From Thermodesulfobacteriota bacterium (GTDB lineage Bacteria > Desulfobacterota > BSN033 > UBA1163), in assembly GCA_030017685.1 (NCBI GenBank), contig JASEHH010000023.1:1-41764 (forward strand): a stretch of DNA of 41,764 bases, read 5' to 3'. Both the position numbers and the translations under genes were made by a program. The notes beneath the pieces were generated by a model. The model was given only the letters and a program-made list of their open reading frames with translations, had not been told where the DNA came from and made no database searches. Positions within the stretch are counted from its first letter, which is position 1; each line of letters opens with the position of its first letter. Of the stretch, positions 25,139 to 32,491 are shown piece by piece.

Positions 25139-27121
25139 CTACTCATTGGCGTTTGACATGATATCCATCATCTTCGTCTCTTCCAATTCCAAGGCCAAGA
25201 ATTCCCAGAGTTGAGTCAACTCTTTCACCTGTTCTTGAACACGTTTATGGGTCTGAACGGTTTCGTAGGTCTCTTTCTGGTTCAGATAGAGTTTGGGATC
25301 GGAAAGTTTCTGATTGAGATGATCCAGTTTCTGGGTGGCTCCCTGAAGAAGTTTCTCCGCTTCCTCGAATCTCTTTTCGAGGCCGGAGAGCTGTTTCCGG
25401 AATTGGTTTATCTCCTGCGCCCTCTTTTGCCTCTCCTCCTTAACCATAAATTTTGACTTCTTTTTTATAGATTTATCTTTTTTCTCAATCTCAACCTTAA
25501 TCTCTTTCTTCACCCCTGCCGCTTGCTGCTTTTTATAGAGATAGTCATCATAATTTCCCAGATAGACATTCGGTGTCCCCTGGTCGATCTCGATCACTTT
25601 ACCGGCGATCTGATTGATGAGATGGCGGTCGTGGGTGATGAGACAGATCGCCCCCTGAAACTGTTTCAAAGCCACCTCCAGCACATTTCTCGATGGAATA
25701 TCGAGGTGGCTGGTCGGCTCATCGAGGAGCAGGAGGTTGGCAGGTTTGAGAAGCATCTTTGCAAGAACCAGACGGCTCTTCTCGCCGCCGCTCAGAACAG
25801 AGACCTTCTTCTCGATCTCATCCCCGCTGAAGAGAAAAGTTCCCAGGAGGGTTCGAAGTTGAGTCTGGCTCTCATCCGTGGCGATGGAGAGAAGTTCCTC
25901 ATAAACGGTATGTTCAGGACGAAGCAGATCGAACTGATGCTGGGCAAAGTAGGCACGGGTCACGTCCTTCCCGAGGACGGTCTCCCCTTTCTCATAATCG
26001 AGAACGCCGGCTAATATTTTTAACAGGGTGCATTTTCCCGCGCCATTGGGCCCGACCAGGGCTACCTTGTCTCCCCGGAAGAGGGTGAGGTCGATCCCCT
26101 GATAAACCACGGTCTCTCCGTAATTCTTATGAAGATTCTTCACCTCCAGGACCCTGTGACCGCTTCTTTTCGGAGCTGGGAACTCGAATCGAATCTCTCT
26201 CCTCTCTTTTGGCAGTTCGATCCGTTCAGTCTTTTCGAGCATCTTGATCCGGCTCTGGACCTGACTCGATTTTGTGTTCTTCGCCCGGAAACGCTCAATA
26301 AACCTTTCGGTCTGCTCGATCTTCTTCTGCTGGGTCTTATAGGTCGCCTCAAGAATCTCCCTGCGGTTTTCCTTCTCCTCGAGGTAGTGGTCGTAGTCGC
26401 TGTAATAGAGGTCGATCTTTTCGCCTTCGATCTCCGCAATTCGATCGATGAGGTGGTTGAGAAAGACGCGGTCGTGCGAGACGATAACCATGGCGCCCGG
26501 GTAGTTGACCAGGAAATTTTCAAGCCAGATGAGGGATTCGAGGTCAAGGTGGTTGGTCGGCTCATCGAGGAGAAGAAGGTCAGGAGATTGAAGAAGGATT
26601 TTCGAAAGGGCGATTCTCATCAGCCACCCACCACTCAGTTCATCGGTCAGCCGGTTAAAATCCCTCTCCCTGAAACCTAATCCATTGAGGATCTGCTTCG
26701 CCCCGGCCTCCAGGCCATATCCTCCGAGGAGGGTATAGCGCTCATGGAGTTTTCCAAACTCCTTTGCCAGCTTTTCCTGAGCTTTCGGGTCGTCGATCGA
26801 AGAGAGTTCTTCCTCCAAAATTTTCATTTTATCCTGAAGGGAGGTGATTGTTGATACACTTTTTAAAACTTCTCCCAGGACCGTATCTCCCTTAAAAGAG
26901 ATCACCTCCTGAGGGAGATAGCCGATCTTTACTCCCTTGGCAATGAGGATTTCTCCTCCGTCAATCGACTCCTCTCCGAGGATCATCCTGAAGAGAGTGG
27001 TTTTACCGGAACCATTGGGACCGATTAGGCCGATCCGGTCTCTTGCTCCGATCTGGAGGGAGCAGTCCTTAAAAAGGACCCTGCTTCCAAACTGCTTCTG
27101 AACATGGTTGAGCGTGATCAT
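25139..27121 (-). CDS. ABC-F family ATPase (Uup/YheS-like)
   Basis: The 660-residue protein has two ATPase domains without membrane segments. The first has Walker A GPNGSGKTT (about 35-43), signature LSGGW and Walker B LLLLDEPTNHLD. The second has GPNGAGKCT, signature LSGGEKSR and LLLLDEPTSHLD. An interdomain linker of about 80 residues with IEQTERFIERFRAKNTKSSQVQSR is typical of ABC-F. A C-terminal coiled coil (about 555-650, rich in Lys/Glu/Gln) is like Uup. ABC-F proteins act on the ribosome or in ribosome assembly and DNA processes. The Cys in the second Walker A replaces the usual Thr. Confidence 0.9.
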   Translation of the reverse strand: MITLNHVQKQFGSRVLFKDCSLQIGARDRIGLIGPNGSGKTTLFRMILGEESIDGGEILIAKGVKIGYLPQEVISFKGDTVLGEVLKSVSTITSLQDKMKILEEELSSIDDPKAQEKLAKEFGKLHERYTLLGGYGLEAGAKQILNGLGFRERDFNRLTDELSGGWLMRIALSKILLQSPDLLLLDEPTNHLDLESLIWLENFLVNYPGAMVIVSHDRVFLNHLIDRIAEIEGEKIDLYYSDYDHYLEEKENRREILEATYKTQQKKIEQTERFIERFRAKNTKSSQVQSRIKMLEKTERIELPKERREIRFEFPAPKRSGHRVLEVKNLHKNYGETVVYQGIDLTLFRGDKVALVGPNGAGKCTLLKILAGVLDYEKGETVLGKDVTRAYFAQHQFDLLRPEHTVYEELLSIATDESQTQLRTLLGTFLFSGDEIEKKVSVLSGGEKSRLVLAKMLLKPANLLLLDEPTSHLDIPSRNVLEVALKQFQGAICLITHDRHLINQIAGKVIEIDQGTPNVYLGNYDDYLYKKQQAAGVKKEIKVEIEKKDKSIKKKSKFMVKEERQKRAQEINQFRKQLSGLEKRFEEAEKLLQGATQKLDHLNQKLSDPKLYLNQKETYETVQTHKRVQEQVKELTQLWEFLALELEETKMMDIMSNANE

Positions 27122-27136
27122 GGATTGTTGGGGGGT

Positions 27137-27481
27137 TTAAGTTTCGTACTTATCGAAATCATATCCTGCTTTTTTGTAATCCTCGAGAGCGCGCACCTTC
27201 AGGTCTTCCCTCTTCGTTTTTTCAGCCTCTTTATCGGCCAGTTCGGCCGCATGGCTCCACTTTCCCTCTTTTTCATACTCTTTAATCTTCCGGTCCGTTT
27301 CACTCATCGGACTTCCCTTGATCACCACCGCTGGGGCGAAGAGAAGCCGGGAGATCGGATTTTTACAATGAGGGCATTTGATCAGGGCAGGCTCAGTGAT
27401 CCTCTGGATGGTCTCAAAACCCTGACGACAGCGATCGCAACTCTTCCCCGGATCAACAGCCCGATAGGCATAAGTAGGCAT
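27137..27481 (-). CDS. FmdB-family zinc-ribbon regulatory-type protein
   Basis: Starting at ATG 27481 the protein begins MPTYAYRAVDPGKSCDRCRQGFETIQRI and continues to KCPHCKNPISRLLF. This is the FmdB zinc ribbon, with CxxC at about 15-18 and CxxC at about 36-39. The C-terminal half (KIKEYEKEGKWSHAAELADKEAEKTKREDLK) is a charged helix. FmdB-type proteins were first linked to formamidase and acetamidase expression; their role is uncertain. The ATG at 27490 in the same frame adds three residues and is less likely. Confidence 0.85.
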   Translation of the reverse strand: MPTYAYRAVDPGKSCDRCRQGFETIQRITEPALIKCPHCKNPISRLLFAPAVVIKGSPMSETDRKIKEYEKEGKWSHAAELADKEAEKTKREDLKVRALEDYKKAGYDFDKYET

Positions 27482-27501
27482 AGAAAACAACCTCCGCTTA
27501 A

Positions 27502-27530
27502 ATAGATAATATCTTTCACAAAATTGTCAA
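27502..27530 (-). promoter_or_regulatory. Probable promoter of the FmdB-like/ABC-F unit
   Basis: On the minus strand TTGACA (27530-27525) is followed after 16 bp by TATCTA (27508-27503). The spacer contains ATTTTGTGA, the same half-site word as in the Rex operator, but without a partner half-site. Confidence 0.45.
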
Positions 27531-27686
27531 GTCCTAAACCTTAACCCAACTCTAATCTAAAAATATATTGACTTCAATTTATTGTTATGTTAAAAAAATC
27601 ACATTTTACCTTCTCGAAAATTCCAAAAAATAAAAATCCACTTAAAATTTAAGGGAGTACCTATATCATTTTGGGATGGGGGGAGT

Positions 27687-29660
27687 ATGAAAACAAAGTT
27701 TAAAAGATCAATTGTTATTCTTATTACCATTTCCATTGCCCTCTTTTTGGGCCTCGGATTGATGTGGGCAGCCACACCCACACCGGAGAAAAAAGAGACA
27801 TCCAAGCCCGCGGCAGTGACCAAACCTCCAGAAGCTGCAAAAAAGGGCGAGAAATTCATCATCAGGGGCAGGGAATACTGTTATGAATGCATCGATAATT
27901 CGGAATGCCTCGGTTGCCATAGCAAGATCAATGAAAGAAAATTTGCTCAGTCGGTCCATGGAGCCAACTCCTGCAATAGCTGCCACTGGGACATTACGGA
28001 TGTGAAAACCCATACGAAGGCAAAGGGGACGAGGATTCATGTGGAGTCAGTGACCTGCCATCGCTGTCATAAGAAGGAGGGGGCAGAACATTATGGGAGC
28101 GCCCACTTCATCAATGATGTTCAATGCAAAGACTGCCACAAAGATATCCATGAGATGACTCCCTGGAAAGGGGATAAAACCCGGGTCATCCAGAAATGCA
28201 CGACCTGCCATTCGGATGACGGCTATTCGGAGAGCGTCCACGGTAAAGCAGTCATCGCTGGAAATCCGGATTCCGCGACCTGCACTGACTGTCATGGGAT
28301 GCACAAAATCCCGTTATTGAAGGGTGATGAGCTCAAGGTGGTCCAATCTCGGAAGGAGTTCCACACTGATTCTTGTCAGAAGTGTCATGCTGATAAGGAG
28401 ATGATGGAACGGAACAAAGTCTTTACGATTGCCACCCAGACCTATTTCGAGAGCTACCACGGAAAGGTTGAACATTTGGGTTACCCCAAACTGGTAGCAG
28501 GCTGTGCAGACTGCCATGGTTTTCACAGTATCCTTCCTCCCAAAGATCCCAAATCTCTCATCTCAGATGCGCGTCTCGTAGAGACCTGCGGAAAGTGCCA
28601 TCCCGGGGCGAACACCAACTTTGTCATGTGGGTCGCCCATGCTACGCATACTGACCCGAAGAGGGATCCCATTTTTTATTGGACCTTTGTCATTATGACC
28701 ACACTACTGGTTTCAGTCTTCAGCATGTTCTGGCTTCATACCGTCCTCTGGTGGCGAAGGGACTTCTGGGAGAAACGGGAATTGAGGGCGAAAGGAATCT
28801 TCTTCCCGCAACATGTCAAACCAGAAGAGGCCGGTCATATGTATCGCCGCTTCAAAACCTTAGATATCATCCTTCACTTTACGATGATGGTCACCTTCAT
28901 TGGCCTTGTCCTGACCGGACTGCCACTGAAATTCTCTCATGCTCCCTGGGCCAAAGGATTGATGGCCTTTTTGGGAGGAGCCGAAATGGCGGGATTGGTC
29001 CACCGAATCGCTGCGGCTATTACCTTTCTCTATTTCGGAGCGGCCAACGGTTATTTCGCCTACTTCCTCTTCTACAAAAAACTGCCGGGGAATCCCAATC
29101 TTCTACAGAAGCTATTTGGCCCGGATTCTCTCTGTCCCCGCTGGAAGGATGTCCAGGATATCATCGGGATGATCCGCTGGTTCTTTAATAAGGGCCCAAA
29201 ACCCCAGTTTGATCGGTGGACCTACTGGGAAAAGTTCGACTTCCTGGCGGTTTTCTGGGGGATGTTTGCCATCGGGCTTTCCGGTCTGATGCTTTGGTTT
29301 CCTGAGGCATTCTCCATCTTCCTGCCGGGCTGGGTGCTCAATATCGCCCAGATCGTCCATTCGGATGAAGCGCTTCTTGCTTCCGGCTTTATCTTTACGG
29401 TCCATTTCTTCAATACTCATTTCAGACCGTCGAAGTTTCCCTTTGATCCGGTGATCTTTACAGGAAGATTGCCCAAATATGAACTGGTTGAAGAGCGTCC
29501 AAAACAGTATGAGAGGCTGGTCGCACAGAAAAGATTGGAGACGTACCGAGAACAATATCCGAGCGCACTGACAGACCTCTTCTCAAACGTAATGGGATTT
29601 GCCATGCTGGCCATCGGGCTGTTCTGCGTCTTTCTGATCGCCTGGGAGTTTCTTGGGTAA
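27687..29660 (+). CDS. Nine-heme cytochrome c fused to a cytochrome b561-like membrane domain
   Basis: The 657-residue protein has an N-terminal signal or anchor (about 8-29), then nine CxxCH heme motifs beginning at C74, C96, C124, C147, C171, C199, C230, C273 and C301. From about 332 the C-terminal half is membrane-embedded (IFYWTFVIMTTLLVSVFSMFWLH, then LDIILHFTMMVTFIGLVLTGLPLKF and further helices). Histidines in helices (IILHFT, GLVHRIAAAITF, LNIAQIVHSDEA, FTVHFF) can ligate b-type hemes. It probably passes electrons between the quinone pool and periplasmic carriers. GGGGGAGT precedes the ATG. It is convergent with the selenoprotein-like gene. Confidence 0.9.
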   Translation: MKTKFKRSIVILITISIALFLGLGLMWAATPTPEKKETSKPAAVTKPPEAAKKGEKFIIRGREYCYECIDNSECLGCHSKINERKFAQSVHGANSCNSCHWDITDVKTHTKAKGTRIHVESVTCHRCHKKEGAEHYGSAHFINDVQCKDCHKDIHEMTPWKGDKTRVIQKCTTCHSDDGYSESVHGKAVIAGNPDSATCTDCHGMHKIPLLKGDELKVVQSRKEFHTDSCQKCHADKEMMERNKVFTIATQTYFESYHGKVEHLGYPKLVAGCADCHGFHSILPPKDPKSLISDARLVETCGKCHPGANTNFVMWVAHATHTDPKRDPIFYWTFVIMTTLLVSVFSMFWLHTVLWWRRDFWEKRELRAKGIFFPQHVKPEEAGHMYRRFKTLDIILHFTMMVTFIGLVLTGLPLKFSHAPWAKGLMAFLGGAEMAGLVHRIAAAITFLYFGAANGYFAYFLFYKKLPGNPNLLQKLFGPDSLCPRWKDVQDIIGMIRWFFNKGPKPQFDRWTYWEKFDFLAVFWGMFAIGLSGLMLWFPEAFSIFLPGWVLNIAQIVHSDEALLASGFIFTVHFFNTHFRPSKFPFDPVIFTGRLPKYELVEERPKQYERLVAQKRLETYREQYPSALTDLFSNVMGFAMLAIGLFCVFLIAWEFLG

Positions 29661-29677
29661 GAAACCCGAATGACTCG

Positions 29678-29742
29678 AATGACAACGAATAGAACGAATT
29701 TTTCATTCGGTGAATTAGGTATCATTCGTGAAATTCGTCATT
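29678..29742. terminator. Bidirectional terminator-like inverted repeat between convergent genes
   Basis: AATGAC-AACGAAT-AGAACGAAT pairs with ATTCGTGAAATTCGTCATT with a few mismatches and a T-rich loop. It lies between the nine-heme cytochrome gene and the minus-strand tetraheme gene, and overlaps the stop of the latter. Confidence 0.55.
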
Positions 29743-31321
29743 TGGAGATTTTGCAACCGATCTTTTCAAGGAAGGCCACATAGTTAAAGGTGGGGCTCTG
29801 GTCTTTGGTGTGGCAATTTCTGCAAACGCCCAGAGTCACTTTTCTTTCCATCCTTCCTTTTCCCGGATGCCCCCTTCCCGGCCCATGGCAGGTCTCACAC
29901 TGCACCCCCTGGAGGTAGAAAGGGATCTCCTCCACCGTGGCATAATCCCCCATCTTTCCATAACCCGTAGAGTGGCACATCAGGCATTCCTCCTGGGCAT
30001 ATTTGGGCGAGGCGACAATAGTCTGGGAGGCCTTTGCATGTTTGGTCTTGAGCCAGTTGCGGTAGTTGACCTCATGGCATTTTTTGCAGGTGATCGCCCC
30101 GACAAAGAGGCTGTCTTTTGGAATCCGGGCGATCATCTCTCTTTCGGAAAGTCCTTTTTCAGGAAGGCCGGCCACTTTCGGCTTGTAGAGTTTCGCTGAT
30201 TCTGCACGATAATGCTCCACCCCCTTCATGATTTTCGGATCATCCTCCACAGAGAGCTGGACAGGGATGGCCGTATGTCTATAAAAGTTCTTATTCTCGA
30301 GGGCGAGAAGGGTCTTTTCCAGTTCCTTCTGTTTCGATTCCAGAAACTTCAGTTCCTTAACCCTCATCTCCTCCTGTTTCCCGGATTTTGCCATCTCCGA
30401 TTTAATCTGCATTGATCGTGTGATCAGCCTTTCCATTCTCTTCTCTAATTCATCCCGCTCACTGGAGACAAAGAACTTAATGGGTTTTTTGGTATCGATG
30501 AGAGAGTAGTCGACTCGCCCCAGGTATCCACCTCTGGGTTCCAATCGATAGAGGGGGATTTCATTCACCCTCTCTATCACAGCCTTCTGGGCTTCTCCCC
30601 CTCCTCCGAGGATTAAGTCGATCTGAGGGTTTTCTCGGGCCAGTTTTTTGTCCTTTGACTCACCCAGTTGTGATAGAACAATAATCAAATCAGAGTATTC
30701 TCTCAGACTTTTCGTCAGACCCTTCGATGTTATGATGGGGTCGAGAATGGTCAGGCCTGGGTCTATCTCCTGGAGGGTCGGATTGAACTGATCATCCAGG
30801 AGGCCAAGTATTGCGATCTTTAACCCGGCAATCTCCTTGATCACATAAGGGCTGAACATCCCTTTCTGAGTTTTCTTGTCTGTGAGGTTAGCTGAAATGA
30901 AAGAGAATTTGGCTTTTTGTGTTGCCTCGGAGAGAAACCTCAAACCCATCATCAAATCCTTCTCCCCAACATTGACGACACCATACCCCATCTCGTTATA
31001 GGATTGAATGAGAAGATCCACGCGGAGGAGGGCATCCTTGCGTTTGGTCTCTGTTTGTGAGGGCTTTCGAAAGAGGAGGTTTCCAGTATCGAGAAGGAGT
31101 ATTTTTTTGCCTTCTTTTCTCATCTGAGAGATCAGTGTCGATTTCTTGGCGACCCCGCCAAGAGGGCTTCTGAATCAGCCGCAGGGCTCGACCTCGCCCA
31201 TCACATCATTGGTATAGACAATACAGAAATGGGTTTTGGGTGCTCCATGACTGATGGGTGTCCAGTGGAGAATCAAAAGGAAGATGAGGATGAAAGGGAT
31301 GGGGTGAAGGGAATTTTTCAT
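29738..31321 (-). CDS. Probable selenoprotein: degenerate UshA-type metallophosphatase domain fused to tetraheme cytochrome c
   Basis: Read from ATG 31321 the protein has 527 residues with Sec at position 49 (TGA at 31177-31175). Residues 1-27 form a signal peptide. Then FCIVYTNDVMGEVEPCGU-FRSPLGGVAKK matches the N-terminus of UshA-like metallophosphatases, in which PCGC-x-LGG is common; here the second Cys codon is TGA. An 8-bp hairpin follows at bSECIS distance. Metal-binding histidines look lost (NDVMG for ND-x-HG; GEKDLMMG for GNHE; GGGGE for GHSH), so it is probably not a phosphatase. A coiled-coil-like segment at about 290-345 leads to four CxxCH motifs beginning at C412, C446, C475 and C500. 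The ATG overlaps the previous stop by ATGA and has GGGGAG upstream. If the TGA is a true stop, translation would have to restart at 31123, without a signal peptide or ribosome site, which would leave the hemes unexported. Confidence 0.78.
31144..31177 (-). promoter_or_regulatory. Candidate bacterial SECIS element with Sec TGA codon
   Basis: On the minus strand the TGA (31177-31175) is followed 11 bases later by TCTTGGCG, a GGGT loop (31155-31152) and CGCCAAGA. This is an 8-bp perfect stem with a G-first loop that begins 20 bases after the TGA, inside the range usual for bacterial SECIS hairpins. Confidence 0.7.
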
Positions 31322-31965
31322 CGAAACTGTTTCTCCCCTGCCCTTATCTCAATGTCCAGCCAGTTTTCCTTCGGGGCAAAGGGGCAGGTAAATTTTTCGT
31401 TATATTCACAGAAAGGGTTGTAGGCACGGTTGAAATCAATGAGCAACCTTCCTCCTGGCATCGGCTCGATATTAAGATATCGGCCTTCGGGGTAGGTCTC
31501 AATCCCCGAGGTCTTATCCTTAAAAGGAAGAAATAGCTCTCCGCCTCCAAGAGGCCGGTAGATGTGGAGGACATACTCCTTATTGTCAAGTTTAAATTTG
31601 AAACGTCCGTATTTAACATACTTCTTCTCTCTTTCTTTATTCGTTGGAAGGTTCACATAGATGGGTTTTGGGTCTGTGGGATATTTCTCTATCGATCCGG
31701 TGACCGGATATTTCAGGTCGATCGGGTAATAGAGGAGTCCCTTGAATTTTTTCTTGTCACTCTCTTTTAATGGGGAGTTAGGGTCCTTTCTAAAGAAGAG
31801 GTCTCTCTTCTCTCGAAAAGCCCTTATTTTTTCTTCTCTCCTTTCCATGGGGTCCTCTCCCTCTTTCGAGAGAGACAAATCCAATCCTCCAGCTAAAAGA
31901 AGGAGGAGGAAGCAGGAGACTGGAACAAATAATCCTTTCCGGTTTATTCCAATATATCGGCCCAT
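31318..31965 (-). CDS. DUF1684 family exported protein
   Basis: The 215-residue protein has an N-terminal hydrophobic segment (about 12-28, LFVPVSCFLLLLLAGGLDL) that is a likely signal peptide or anchor. The rest matches DUF1684 (PF07920): REKRDLFFRKDPNSPLKESDKKKFKGLLYYPID near the start and the C-terminal GRYLNIEPMPGGRLLIDFNRAYNPFCEYNEKFTCPFAPKENWLDIEIRAGEK. The function is unknown. The ATG directly follows the stop of the 51-aa membrane peptide (TGAATG), and its own stop overlaps the next start by ATGA, so the three genes form a tightly coupled operon. Confidence 0.88.
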   Translation of the reverse strand: MGRYIGINRKGLFVPVSCFLLLLLAGGLDLSLSKEGEDPMERREEKIRAFREKRDLFFRKDPNSPLKESDKKKFKGLLYYPIDLKYPVTGSIEKYPTDPKPIYVNLPTNKEREKKYVKYGRFKFKLDNKEYVLHIYRPLGGGELFLPFKDKTSGIETYPEGRYLNIEPMPGGRLLIDFNRAYNPFCEYNEKFTCPFAPKENWLDIEIRAGEKQFR

Positions 31966-32121
31966 TCACACCGTCCCCGGGTTTTCAGTTAAGCGTTTCT
32001 TTTCCCTACTCTCTTTTTTTCCAAAAAAGAGAAGGGCGAAACTCAATATGACGATCCAGAATAAGAGAAAGCAGAGGACGAGAATGGCGATAATGAGCAG
32101 GCCCATAATGATTTTAGACAT
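31966..32121 (-). CDS. 51-aa single-pass membrane peptide
   Basis: From ATG 32121 the frame encodes MSKIIMGLLIIAILVLCFLL followed by FWIVILSFALLFFGKKESREKKRL and a short polar tail. One long hydrophobic helix spans about residues 4-34 and the tail is basic, so it is an inner-membrane peptide with its C-terminus probably inside. AAGGAGGAG is 2-3 bases before the ATG, a strong ribosome binding site. It is the first gene of the operon with the DUF1684 and tetraheme genes and may be a small accessory subunit. No family is recognised. Confidence 0.72.
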   Translation of the reverse strand: MSKIIMGLLIIAILVLCFLLFWIVILSFALLFFGKKESREKKRLTENPGTV

Positions 32122-32180
32122 AACTCCTCCTTTTTGTAGATTGCTTGTGAAAGGATCAATTTTAATGAAGTGGCTTAATA

Positions 32181-32209
32181 TATATATAAAAACTGCTTAT
32201 AAAAATCAA
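32181..32209 (-). promoter_or_regulatory. Possible promoter of the membrane peptide / DUF1684 / selenoprotein operon
   Basis: On the minus strand TTGATT (32209-32204) and TATATA (32186-32181) are 17 bp apart in very AT-rich DNA. The gene-free stretch 32122-32491 otherwise holds only AT-rich DNA and the repeat at 32309-32408. Confidence 0.4.
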
Positions 32210-32308
32210 TCCGAAAATGAAATTTGTGAAAAAATTTTTAGTTGATAAATTTTTAAAAATATTATAGCCTAAATTTGGAAATTTTACTTTATGATGACAT
32301 CAAAGATA

Positions 32309-32408
32309 CTGGATTCCTGCTGGAGTATATCCCGATGGAAATCGGGGCAGGAATGACGACTATCGACCACTGAATGAAAATGTCATTCCCGTGAAAACGG
32401 GAATCCAG
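32309..32408. repeat. 100-bp nested palindromic repeat (MITE-like)
   Basis: CTGGATTCC at the left end and GGAATCCAG at the right end are perfect inverted repeats. Inside, GGAATGAC and GTCATTCC form a second inverted pair, and CCCGATGGAAATCGGG and CCCGTGAAAACGGG are small hairpins. This is the layout of the ATTCCCGC-type mobile palindromes common in such genomes. It separates the divergent cytochrome genes. Confidence 0.75.
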
Positions 32409-32491
32409 AAGACTTTTTCTTGAAAAGTAGTATTAAGAATCGCTCAATTTAGGTATAATCTATTAACCGGTTCGATGGGGAGGGGTTTCGG

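Noticed and set aside
26129..26680. Plus-strand open frame of 183 codons inside the ABC-F gene
   Set aside because: It is antisense to conserved ABC-F motifs and has no recognisable domain.
27515..27530. Possible Rex site in the FmdB promoter (TTCACAAAATTGTCAA)
   Set aside because: Half-sites face the wrong way and one has a mismatch; it may only be the -35 box.
29738..31123. Gene called from ATG 31123 as a complete 461-residue protein
   Set aside because: It would lack a signal peptide although it has four heme motifs, has no ribosome site and ignores a conserved upstream frame that continues past TGA 31177.
32142..32164. Possible Rex site in the leader of the membrane peptide operon (TTGTGAAAGGATCAATT)
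   Set aside because: Only one half-site is good; the other has lost the CACAA part, so it is not reported as an operator.
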